This document shows positions 1 to 5,709 of a stretch of DNA of 5,743 nucleotides, one piece after another; positions within the stretch are counted from its first letter, which is position 1, and each line of letters starts with the position of its first letter. This stretch comes from Nitrospiraceae bacterium (GTDB taxonomy: Bacteria; Nitrospirota; Nitrospiria; Nitrospirales; Nitrospiraceae), in NCBI GenBank assembly GCA_005800255.1, contig SYGW01000146.1:1-5743 (forward strand), given 5' to 3'. The notes beneath the pieces are model-generated. The model searched no databases and was not told the origin of the DNA. It saw only the letters and a program-made list of their open reading frames with translations. Position numbers and translations under genes: made by a program.

Positions 1-4
1 GAGA

Positions 5-79
5 GCCGGCGTAGCTCAGTGGTAGAGCAGCTGATTCGTAATCAGCAGGTCGGTGGTTCAATCCCACTCGCCGGCTCCA
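5..79 (+). tRNA. tRNA-Thr (anticodon CGU)
   Basis: A complete cloverleaf can be folded by hand. The 7-bp acceptor stem is 5-11 with 69-75, the D arm is 14-17/25-28, and the anticodon stem is 30-34/42-46 with loop TTCGTAA. The variable loop has 5 bases. The T arm is 52-56/64-68 with the loop TTCAATC. The discriminator is T76 and the CCA end (77-79) is encoded in the DNA. The anticodon CGT at 37-39 reads the threonine codon ACG. The first two acceptor pairs, G-C and C-G, together with G and U at the second and third anticodon positions, agree with known threonine identity elements. No promoter is visible because the window begins 4 bases upstream. The next gene starts about 90 bases downstream, and I see no terminator between them. 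Confidence 0.96.
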
Positions 80-170
80 CATAACCGTTCCGCCGTGAAT
101 GTCCCGCCTTGTCATCCCCGCGCGGTTGCCGCTCTCGTTCAACGATCAATTTGTGAGGACTGCACGCCCG

Positions 171-1043
171 ATGAGAGCGCCTTGGATCAATGTCCGCATC
201 GGCTCGCTCTGTGCGTACACGGTAAGTTGTCTCCTCGGAGCAAGCGTCGCGCTGGACGAGACGGTTTTCGCTGCCGGATCCGAAGGCGCCGTCACGGTGG
301 TCAAAGAAGAATCGATCGATGCTGCGGCTAAGGCAGTAATCGAGGATGCGCGAGCGCTGGTGGCCGCTCCCTTGCGAATGACCGGGGAGGATTGGCTCAA
401 GGTTGGGGCTGGGGCGGCGGTTGTCGGAGGCTTTGTTGCTGCCGATCACAGTATCCAGGACTGGGTCGACCGGAACAACAAGAGCGCGACGGGAAAGAAG
501 GTGGCGGATGGCTTCAACACCTTCGGCAATCCGGTGACCATGGCGGGCGTCAATGTCGGCGTCATTGCGATCGGTCTTGCCAACCAATCCTACGGGGGGG
601 GCAGTTGGATCAAAGAGGCCGGGCTGGTCGGTCTGGAAGCCGAGGGATTTGCCGTGGTGGCGGCTGAGTTGCTCAGCAATGCAACGGGCCGCGCTCGCCC
701 CGAGAAACATCAAGGCGCGACGGACTTCCGCCCGTTCTCCGGGAACACATCATTCGGCTCCTCCCATGCGGCGGCCAGTTTTGCCGTCGCCGCGGTGTTT
801 GCCGATCGGTTCGACCCGGCTATCGGCTGGTTGTCCTATGGAGTGGCGGCGGCCGTGGCTGCCTCACGGGTCTATACGGACAAGCATTTTAGCTCCGATG
901 TCATCGTCGGCGGTTTGATCGGTTGGGGTATGGGGAAATTTATCAGCCGACAACATGCGGCGGACCCGGACGACTGGCAGATTCGCCCCCTGTCCATGGA
1001 TCATGGAGTCGGTACGGGCCTCATGATCGGGAAACGGTTCTGA
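171..1043 (+). CDS. PAP2-family (type 2 phosphatidic acid phosphatase-like) exported phosphatase
   Basis: The 290-residue product belongs to the PAP2/acid phosphatase superfamily, which removes phosphate from lipid phosphates such as phosphatidate or undecaprenyl pyrophosphate. The third signature is intact: S232-R233, H239 and D243 in the spacing SR-x5-H-x3-D. The second is SFGSSH (194-199), keeping the catalytic-region Ser and His but not the usual PSGH. The first is a TGRARP stretch (172-177) where Ser (169) sits at the usual Lys of KX6RP. Residues about 9-28 form a hydrophobic signal peptide or anchor after an Arg. Further hydrophobic stretches (79-90, 127-137, 158-167, 222-232, 245-254) suggest a membrane or periplasmic enzyme. 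I chose ATG 171 because the signal-like segment begins there and GAGG lies 13 bases upstream. The in-frame ATG at 99 adds 24 residues without a ribosome site. A DgkA-type kinase follows 17 bases downstream. Family assignment is firm; the substrate is not visible. Confidence 0.88.
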   Translation: MRAPWINVRIGSLCAYTVSCLLGASVALDETVFAAGSEGAVTVVKEESIDAAAKAVIEDARALVAAPLRMTGEDWLKVGAGAAVVGGFVAADHSIQDWVDRNNKSATGKKVADGFNTFGNPVTMAGVNVGVIAIGLANQSYGGGSWIKEAGLVGLEAEGFAVVAAELLSNATGRARPEKHQGATDFRPFSGNTSFGSSHAAASFAVAAVFADRFDPAIGWLSYGVAAAVAASRVYTDKHFSSDVIVGGLIGWGMGKFISRQHAADPDDWQIRPLSMDHGVGTGLMIGKRF

Positions 1044-1060
1044 CTCAAGCGGGCCACGCT

Positions 1061-1438
1061 ATGCTGCATGGTAGCGCCGACAAGTCTCTTTTTCCGCAGG
1101 TCTGGAACAGGTTTGTCTGCGCCTGGAAGGGGGTAAGGGCGGCCTATCGGGAAGAGCAGAGTTTTCGTATTCAACTGACGGCTGCTGGTGCCGTCAGCTT
1201 GGCCGGGTTGATCGTCGGGCTGTCTCAAACGGAGTGGTTGTTTATCGTCACGGCGATCGGGCTGGTGCTCTCGCTGGAGCTGTTGAATACCATGATCGAG
1301 AAAACGCTCGATCTGCTGCACCCGACGCAGCATGAAAGGGTGAAGTTCATCAAAGATGTGTCGGCTGCCGCGGTGCTCATTGCGTCGCTGGCGTCGGTCA
1401 TCGTGGGCCTTATCATATTCGTTCGTCACGTCCTTTGA
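1061..1438 (+). CDS. dgkA: Diacylglycerol kinase / undecaprenol kinase, DgkA family
   Basis: The 125-residue integral membrane kinase is the usual length of DgkA (about 120). This family uses ATP to phosphorylate diacylglycerol or, in many bacteria, undecaprenol at the inner membrane. Visible signatures are the amphipathic N-terminal WKG-x-RAAY segment (22-29), E32 and F35-R-I, the core ELLNTMIEKTLDL (73-85; equivalents of E. coli E69, N72 and E76 are E73, N76 and E80), and KDVSAAAVL (98-106). Three membrane helices are expected at about 40-54, 59-80 and 100-121. The FRIQL and EWL-x-IVTAIG-x-VLSLE wording resembles the undecaprenol kinase branch of Gram-positives as much as E. coli DgkA, so either lipid is possible. 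A longer reading from ATG 923 lies mostly inside the phosphatase gene and has no family similarity, so ATG 1061 is preferred although its ribosome site is weak. It is probably co-transcribed with the PAP2 phosphatase, which would be a kinase and phosphatase on related lipids. Confidence 0.92.
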   Translation: MLHGSADKSLFPQVWNRFVCAWKGVRAAYREEQSFRIQLTAAGAVSLAGLIVGLSQTEWLFIVTAIGLVLSLELLNTMIEKTLDLLHPTQHERVKFIKDVSAAAVLIASLASVIVGLIIFVRHVL

Positions 1439-1450
1439 TGCAGCCTCACC

Positions 1451-1479
1451 TTGACACTCCGGTAGCCGAACGATATTCT
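1451..1479 (+). promoter_or_regulatory. Candidate sigma70-type promoter for the HD-yjbQ-htrA genes
   Basis: A perfect -35 hexamer TTGACA (1451-1456) is followed by a 17-base spacer and TATTCT (1474-1479). The latter matches the -10 consensus at its three most conserved positions, T1, A2 and T6. It lies in the short gap after the dgkA stop and directly before the HD gene. Transcription would start near 1486. This is a sequence match only. Confidence 0.6.
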
Positions 1480-1492
1480 GCCAATTACGCAC

Positions 1493-2431
1493 ATGACGGC
1501 TATGGCCTCCCTTCAACGCAAGACACGTCAACAGGCATCAGGTCGGGGCAACCCTGACTCTCGTCAACAGCCGAAGGCCCCGTTGTTGATGTCGAGGGCT
1601 TTAGCCTGGGCTTTGCTGCGGTTGTATGATGTGCCTGATCCACGTAGGCCTGACCGTCTCATCCGAGGCTACGACCGGCTCCATGCCTTGCGGACGGCGC
1701 GTATGTGCGCTGCGGTCGCGGCCGAATTGGGCCATCCGCCAGACCGGCTACGCCAATACCAAATCGCCTGTCTGCTGCACGACCTTGGGAGGGCAGGCCT
1801 GGACCGGAAGCAGTTTGGGGCCATCTGGTCCTGGGCTAGGCGCCGTGGAATTCCGACTAGGCCACGGGAATGGCGCGCAGTTCATCCGAACACGGTCTAT
1901 GGCCATGAAACGGAAGCATTCCTGGCTCGATATGCGGACGAGCTCGAGCGCGCTGGAATTCCGATGGATCGGTGGAGCCAAGCCCAGGTGGAGATGCGTC
2001 TCGGTTACGCGCGTCGCCTGGCCCGTCGTCTGCGTGAGGTGAAGCCGAAGTTGATGGACTTGGGAATCCAGTGGAAGCCCTGGATGGCGATGGTTATGTT
2101 GTACTACTATTACCCGGAGAAGCTGGAAGGGGCTAAGCCATGGGTGCGTCAACTGGCCGAGATATTGGTGGCCTGCGAGCAGTTTGAAGCCTACAGCAAC
2201 CGCCGCCGCGGAGAGGACTATTATGCCCGCTCACGGGAAACCCTCGCGGAGGCCTTTGCCTACTTGGAGAAACTTCGGCTCGAAGGGATTCTCTCGGAGC
2301 CTGTCGTGCAGACGTTACGGAATTTGGCTGCCAGAGGGGCGTTCGACCGGATTCTTGAAGAGGCGAGAGGCTGCGTATTATCTGCAGGTGAACGCCGCAT
2401 ACTTAAGCGACTAGCCGAAGGAGCGGTCTGA
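1493..2431 (+). CDS. Divergent HD-GYP-like HD domain protein
   Basis: The protein is up to 312 residues and reads like an HD-GYP phosphohydrolase domain, the fold of cyclic-di-GMP phosphodiesterases, but with damaged motifs. Kept are H64 (HALRTARM), the HD pair H96-D97 in ACLLHDLGRAG, and H131 in HPNTVYG. The usual HDxGK Lys is Arg100. Where the family has HHE-x-x-DG-x-GYP, this protein has YPEKLEG (207-213), so both His and the GYP triplet are gone. The later aD-x-FDA motif is ACEQFEAYSNRRR (227-239), with Glu for Asp. No sensor or membrane segment is seen. The start is uncertain: ATG 1493 lies only about 7 bases after the predicted transcript start and has no ribosome site. ATG 1589 (280 residues; nearby TTG 1583/1586) has GAAGG upstream, and the skipped 32 residues are low-complexity and polar. 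The stop overlaps yjbQ (TGATG), suggesting coupled translation. Enzyme activity cannot be assumed. Confidence 0.82.
   Translation: MTAMASLQRKTRQQASGRGNPDSRQQPKAPLLMSRALAWALLRLYDVPDPRRPDRLIRGYDRLHALRTARMCAAVAAELGHPPDRLRQYQIACLLHDLGRAGLDRKQFGAIWSWARRRGIPTRPREWRAVHPNTVYGHETEAFLARYADELERAGIPMDRWSQAQVEMRLGYARRLARRLREVKPKLMDLGIQWKPWMAMVMLYYYYPEKLEGAKPWVRQLAEILVACEQFEAYSNRRRGEDYYARSRETLAEAFAYLEKLRLEGILSEPVVQTLRNLAARGAFDRILEEARGCVLSAGERRILKRLAEGAV
2417..2423 (+). promoter_or_regulatory. Ribosome binding site of yjbQ, inside the HD gene end
   Basis: GAAGGAG lies 7 bases before the ATG at 2431, inside the last codons of the upstream HD gene. It fixes the yjbQ start and, with the TGATG overlap, suggests translational coupling between the two genes. 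Confidence 0.75.
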
Positions 2432-2853
2432 TGCCGGTGAAGACCGTTTCGCTCTGTATCAAGATGCAGGGGGATACGCAGCTTGAGAATGTGACCGCCC
2501 AGGTGAAGCAGGCTCTGGGCGGGTCCGGCCTGCAGGCCGGTGTTGTGACGGTCTTCATCAAGCACACTACGGCCTCGGTCTTGATTATCGAGGATGAGCC
2601 AGGTATCCGAGCGGATACCAAAGCGGTCTGGGACCGGCTGATTCCGGCCGACCCGGCCTGGCAGCACAATACGCGTAATTCCGGTGAAAACAACGGGCAC
2701 AGTCATCTGCGGGCTCATTTGCAGGGTCCGTCCGTGACGATCCCCTTCGCGGATGGGGCTTTGATGCTGGGCATATGGCAGCAGGTCGTGGTGATTGATT
2801 TTGATACCCGATCCCGCACGCGTGATCTGGTCGTGCAAGTTATCGGGGAATAG
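2431..2853 (+). CDS. yjbQ: YjbQ family protein (UPF0047, secondary thiamine-phosphate synthase type)
   Basis: The 140-residue single-domain protein has the normal length for the YjbQ/UPF0047 family. Motifs are clear: HTTASVLIIEDEPG starting at H45, the block with NNGHSHLRAHLQGP (87-100), which holds the conserved His cluster H90, H92 and H96, then the GALMLGIWQQVVVIDFD block (109-125) and RSRTRD (127-132). Members are small cytosolic trimers, and the E. coli protein has weak thiamine-phosphate synthase activity. The physiological role of the family is not settled, so that activity should be taken as a label only. No thiamine gene or TPP riboswitch is in the window. The gene overlaps the HD gene by one base and is followed about 10 bases later by the HtrA protease, so it is the middle gene of a packed set. 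Family assignment is very secure. Confidence 0.95.
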   Translation: MPVKTVSLCIKMQGDTQLENVTAQVKQALGGSGLQAGVVTVFIKHTTASVLIIEDEPGIRADTKAVWDRLIPADPAWQHNTRNSGENNGHSHLRAHLQGPSVTIPFADGALMLGIWQQVVVIDFDTRSRTRDLVVQVIGE

Positions 2854-2863
2854 CGGATTGTCT

Positions 2864-3997
2864 GTGGCCCGCCGCCATGCAGTTCTCCTTTCCTTATCCC
2901 TGTGCCTTGTTCTTTTCCTCAGCCATATTTTCCAGGCTCCGATCCAGGCCGACTGGGGGAATCCCTTGGAGGCTGGGTATGTAGGCCAGGAGGCGCGTCT
3001 CCGTCCGATCTCCCAGTCGGCGACCGACTTGCTTCCGGATGAGCGGGCGACTATAGCGGTTTTTGAAAAAGCGGCGAAGTCGGTTGTCTTTATCACCAAC
3101 ACCGCCATCCGGCGCGATCTGTTTTCTCTGGATCTGTTCGAAGTTCCTCAAGGCTCAGGGTCCGGATTCGTCTGGAACAAGTCCGGTCATATCGTGACCA
3201 ACTTTCACGTGGTCTACGGCGCCGACTCGATCAATATCATTATGGCGGATCGAACCGACCATAAGGCCAGGGTCGTGGGGCTCGATCCGGACCATGATCT
3301 TGCCGTGTTGCAAATCCAAGCTGCTCCGGACTCCCTTGCGCCAATTCCGGTCGGCAGTTCATCTGATCTTCGAGTGGGGCAGAAGGTGCTGGCCATCGGG
3401 AATCCGTTCGGACTGGACCATACGCTGACGACCGGCGTGGTGAGCGCGTTAGGGCGGACGACCAAGTCCATGACGGGGCGGACAATCGAAGGGGTGATCC
3501 AGACAGATGCGGCGATCAATCCCGGCAATTCTGGCGGTCCCCTCCTGGACAGTTCCGGACGGTTGATCGGGATCAACACGCAAATCGTCAGCCCCAGCGG
3601 CGCCTACGCGGGCATCGGGTTTGCGGTTCCGGTCGCCACGATTAACCGCATCGTGCCCGAGCTGATCCAACATGGAAAACTCATCAAGCCGGGCATGGGG
3701 GTGGTCCTGATACCCGACGCGATCGCCAAACGATGGGGAATCAATGGCCTGGTGATCGGGCGAATCGTCAAGGGTGGTCCGGCGGAGCGGGTTGGGCTGA
3801 AAGGGGTTCGCGAGAGCGCCGGGGGGCGGGTAGAACTTGGCGACATTATAACGGCCATAGATGGGAAACCGGTTGCGACCCTCGATGACCTCCTGAACCT
3901 TCTGGAGCAGCATAAAGTCGGCGATCGGGTGCTGGTAGAGTTTCAGAGGGACGGTCGGAGGCAGCAAGTGCCCATGGTCTTGCAGCAGGTTGAATAG
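2864..3997 (+). CDS. htrA: HtrA/Deg-type serine endoprotease, single PDZ domain
   Basis: The 377-residue product is a trypsin-fold (S1C) periplasmic quality-control protease. The catalytic triad is H115 (TNFHVV), D145 (DHDLAVL) and S223 (NPGNSGGPL). A C-terminal PDZ domain spans about 273-374, with the GVVL carboxylate-binding-loop region near 279-282 and LGDIITAIDGKPV at 325-337. There is one PDZ only, as in DegS and cyanobacterial or chloroplast Deg1 types, not two as in DegP. After two Arg (3-4) a hydrophobic stretch (5-22) acts as signal peptide or membrane anchor, followed by a linker and then the protease domain from about 60. The start is not ATG. GTG 2864 or TTG 2858 are both plausible, with GGGGA at 2845-2849 giving spacings of 14 and 8. 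The only in-frame ATG, 2795, lies inside yjbQ and would place 23 non-family residues before the signal. Family and catalytic competence are well supported; the target is unknown. Confidence 0.94.
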   Translation: MARRHAVLLSLSLCLVLFLSHIFQAPIQADWGNPLEAGYVGQEARLRPISQSATDLLPDERATIAVFEKAAKSVVFITNTAIRRDLFSLDLFEVPQGSGSGFVWNKSGHIVTNFHVVYGADSINIIMADRTDHKARVVGLDPDHDLAVLQIQAAPDSLAPIPVGSSSDLRVGQKVLAIGNPFGLDHTLTTGVVSALGRTTKSMTGRTIEGVIQTDAAINPGNSGGPLLDSSGRLIGINTQIVSPSGAYAGIGFAVPVATINRIVPELIQHGKLIKPGMGVVLIPDAIAKRWGINGLVIGRIVKGGPAERVGLKGVRESAGGRVELGDIITAIDGKPVATLDDLLNLLEQHKVGDRVLVEFQRDGRRQQVPMVLQQVE

Positions 3998-4157
3998 CCG
4001 CGTCAGCCCTGCTTTCGAGGCAAATATTGCGTCTCTGTCCCTGCCGATCGGATGCGCTCTGGAAGCCAGGCAGAGCCGATGGTTTGCGATCCCCTCGATC
4101 TCCGACTGCATCGTCGTCACGGCTCGATCGGGCGCAGAGCTGACACCATCCTTCCTG

Positions 4158-4177
4158 CTCCGAGGATCTCTTCGGAG
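4158..4177. other. Weak hairpin in the convergent gap
   Basis: The htrA stop (3997) and the hydrolase stop (4195) face each other across 197 bases. The only clear inverted repeat is CTCCGAGG-ATCT-CTTCGGAG, 8 pairs including one G-T, with a 4-base loop. It lies 18 bases beyond the hydrolase stop on that strand. Neither strand has a T-run after it, so it is not a standard intrinsic terminator. It may be a processing or end-stabilising stem, or chance. Nothing else in this gap is recognisable. Confidence 0.3.
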
Positions 4178-4194
4178 AAGTCGTGCTGGTCCAT

Positions 4195-5196
4195 TCAGGT
4201 CCGAGCTTGGCTGGTTTTCCCAAGTCGGATGACATCCACAAGACGATTCTCCGCCCAGTAATGGTCTTCATCGAGGCGGGATTGTTGGAAGAATCCGCAA
4301 TGGCCGCCATGTTTGGGCGCGGTTATCCTGATCATGGGGTTGGACTGCGCGGTTGACGTCGCGAAGGTGTTGAACGGGATAAAGGGGTCGTCCTGTGAAG
4401 CTATGATCAGTGTCGGAACTCGGATGTGGTGCAGGACATGTCTGGCTCCAGCCCGTTCATAATAGTCGCTTGCGTCGGAGAATCCTCCATGGACTGCGGT
4501 GTACCGGTCATCGAACTCACGCAAGGAGCGGGTTCGGTCGAGGGATACCAGATCGAACTTGCCGGGAAAGTGCGCGGCTTTGCGGCGCACTCTGGCCTTC
4601 AGTCGAGTCAGAAAATAGTGCTGGTAGAACCAATTTGCGGGCTGCTCCAAAGCCTCCACGCAGGCGGCTGGGTCGATATTCGGACAGACGGCGACGATCC
4701 CTTTGAGCGAGGACAGTGCGGCCCCTGATTCTCCGGCCATCTTCAAAACCAGATTGCCGCCCATGGAATAGCCTGCCGCCCAAATATCATCCAGCCCATC
4801 CTTGTCAGTCAGCTCGCGGACCACGGCGGTGAAGTCGCTGCTCATTCCTGAATGGTACAGCGTCGGAGTCAGGTGCTCTGTTCCGCCGCAGTTCCGTTGA
4901 TTGAGGCGGATCACATTCAGGCCGGCGCGCCAAGCCTTGTCGGCGATCCCAAGCATGTAGGGGGAGTCGCTACAGCCTTCGAAGCCATGGACGAGGATGA
5001 GCGTCCGTGTGCGTCGACGGGACGGCTGCCAGTGGCAATAGCCGAGGAGCTGAGAGTCAGGCGCGACCGTAAAGAGCCTGGGGTGGCTTGGGATGTCGAT
5101 CGGCGACGGATGGCGCCGCCACCTGATCCTGGGAAGAACCGTCATCAGGTGCGGGTGAAAGCAGAGCGGGTGCGGGTGGAAGTCGGTCCAGGCCAT
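4195..5196 (-). CDS. Alpha/beta hydrolase, YheT-like (COG0429 type)
   Basis: The 333-residue protein matches the YheT group of alpha/beta hydrolases, probably esterase- or lipase-like enzymes of uncertain substrate. In order, it shows the HPHLMTVLPR segment (14-23), equivalent to the NCHLQTMLPR of E. coli YheT, and LVHGFEGCSDSPYM (68-81) with the oxyanion-region HGFEG. It also has the RGC-like NQRNCGG (99-105), YHSG (114-117) and the nucleophile elbow GYSMGGN with S144. Later come REFDDRYTA (226-234), DASDYY (241-246), the acid D269/D270 in SQDDPFIP, and H299 in HGGHCGF, so the triad is complete. No signal peptide is obvious. ATG 5196 is kept because the HLMT motif requires residues upstream of Met18, although no good ribosome site precedes either. 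It is the second gene on the minus strand but lies after the strong terminator of the RNA-binding protein gene, so it is likely transcribed separately. Confidence 0.93.
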   Translation of the reverse strand: MAWTDFHPHPLCFHPHLMTVLPRIRWRRHPSPIDIPSHPRLFTVAPDSQLLGYCHWQPSRRRTRTLILVHGFEGCSDSPYMLGIADKAWRAGLNVIRLNQRNCGGTEHLTPTLYHSGMSSDFTAVVRELTDKDGLDDIWAAGYSMGGNLVLKMAGESGAALSSLKGIVAVCPNIDPAACVEALEQPANWFYQHYFLTRLKARVRRKAAHFPGKFDLVSLDRTRSLREFDDRYTAVHGGFSDASDYYERAGARHVLHHIRVPTLIIASQDDPFIPFNTFATSTAQSNPMIRITAPKHGGHCGFFQQSRLDEDHYWAENRLVDVIRLGKTSQART

Positions 5197-5246
5197 AGTG
5201 TTCTTGAAGGAAGCCTATCGTGGGACACGAGAGTAAAGGGTAGTCG

Positions 5247-5275
5247 GTTTCACGGCCGAGAGGACGCTCTGTCAA
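5247..5275 (-). promoter_or_regulatory. Candidate promoter of the alpha/beta hydrolase gene
   Basis: On the minus strand a perfect TTGACA (5275-5270) is followed after 17 bases by TGAAAC (5252-5247), which matches the -10 consensus at only three of six positions. It sits between the upstream terminator and the hydrolase start, where a promoter is expected. The leader would be about 40-45 bases. Confidence 0.35.
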
Positions 5276-5319
5276 GCAAGTATCCTGACACTGAGCGGCG
5301 GCGATTTGGGCGGCGTGCG

Positions 5320-5354
5320 AAAAAAAGGGAGCGGCTCGGATGAGCCGCTCCCTT
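5320..5354 (-). terminator. Intrinsic (Rho-independent) terminator of the RNA-binding protein gene
   Basis: A perfect 11-bp GC-rich stem, GGGAGCGGCTC (5327-5337) with GAGCCGCTCCC (5342-5352), closes a 4-base loop (GGAT on the plus strand). Read on the minus strand it is followed by seven T residues (from the A-run 5326-5320), and the A-run and T-run ends can extend the stem by two pairs. It lies 19 bases after the stop codon of the RRM gene. On the plus strand only two T follow, so it acts in one direction. Confidence 0.93.
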
Positions 5355-5373
5355 GACTGCACAGGGAGAACTC

Positions 5374-5697
5374 TTAGAAGCGATCACGACCGCCGCTGCG
5401 GCCGCCACCACCACCACCAAACCGTCCACCGCCACCACCGGAGCGGGGCTCCTGGGGTTTTGCCTCGTTTACCGTCAATGTCCGCCCGTCCATTTGGGTG
5501 CCGTGCAGCGCCGTAATTGCAGCCTTGGCTTCTTCGGCGGTGGACATTTCCACGAAGCCGAATCCCCTGGACTGTCCCGTGAACTTGTCCGTGATCACAC
5601 GTGCGGACTCGACCGCGCCGTGTACGGCGAAGAGATCGTTCAACTGAGACTCGGTCGCCGAATAGGGCAGCCCACCGACATAAATCTTCGAACCCAT
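5374..5697 (-). CDS. RRM-domain RNA-binding protein with Gly/Arg-rich tail
   Basis: The 107-residue protein holds one RNA recognition motif (about 4-79) and a disordered tail (86-107). RNP2 is KIYVGGLP (4-11), and RNP1 is RGFGFVEM (44-51) with aromatic residues F46 and F48 for base stacking. The last RNP1 position is Met, as in many bacterial members. The tail is almost only Gly, Arg, Ser and Phe, in RGG/FGG-like form. Bacterial proteins of this build, such as cyanobacterial Rbp proteins, bind single-stranded RNA and are often cold- or stress-induced; the targets here are unknown. A strong AGGAGG (5709-5704) lies 6 bases before the ATG and settles the start. The intrinsic terminator just downstream makes this a likely single-gene transcript. 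Its promoter is mostly beyond the window edge. Confidence 0.96.
   Translation of the reverse strand: MGSKIYVGGLPYSATESQLNDLFAVHGAVESARVITDKFTGQSRGFGFVEMSTAEEAKAAITALHGTQMDGRTLTVNEAKPQEPRSGGGGGRFGGGGGGRSGGRDRF
5377..5442 (-). repeat. Gly-codon-rich low-complexity tract
   Basis: The DNA coding the Gly/Arg tail of the RRM protein is made of repeated GGT/GGC codons, seen on the plus strand as runs of CCACCACCACCACC near 5405-5418 and 5426-5439. Such runs are prone to in-frame length change by slippage. Confidence 0.6.
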
Positions 5698-5703
5698 GGG
5701 GTT

Positions 5704-5709
5704 CCTCCT
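5704..5709 (-). promoter_or_regulatory. Strong Shine-Dalgarno site of the RRM protein gene
   Basis: AGGAGG on the minus strand, 6 bases before the ATG at 5697, is the strongest ribosome site in the window and suggests high expression of this gene. Confidence 0.85.

Noticed and set aside
5..79. The tRNA gene as an integration (attachment) site.
   Set aside because: No integrase, no direct repeat of the tRNA 3' end and no mobile genes are visible in the window; the left side is cut off.
42..713. A 223-codon open frame on the minus strand across the tRNA and the phosphatase gene.
   Set aside because: It is antisense to a well supported gene, and its end reads ASGIEPPT, a known spurious translation of tRNA gene sequence.
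923..1060. A longer N-terminus for the kinase from ATG 923.
   Set aside because: The extra 46 residues are coded inside the phosphatase gene in another frame and show no family similarity; the normal DgkA length is reached from ATG 1061.
2260..3108. A 282-codon minus-strand frame under the HD, yjbQ and htrA genes.
   Set aside because: It is antisense to three firm genes and shows no recognisable domain; long open shadow frames are common at this GC content.
3984..4013. An AGCAGG/CCTGCT inverted repeat around the htrA stop as a terminator.
   Set aside because: It has only six pairs, an 18-base loop and no real T-run.
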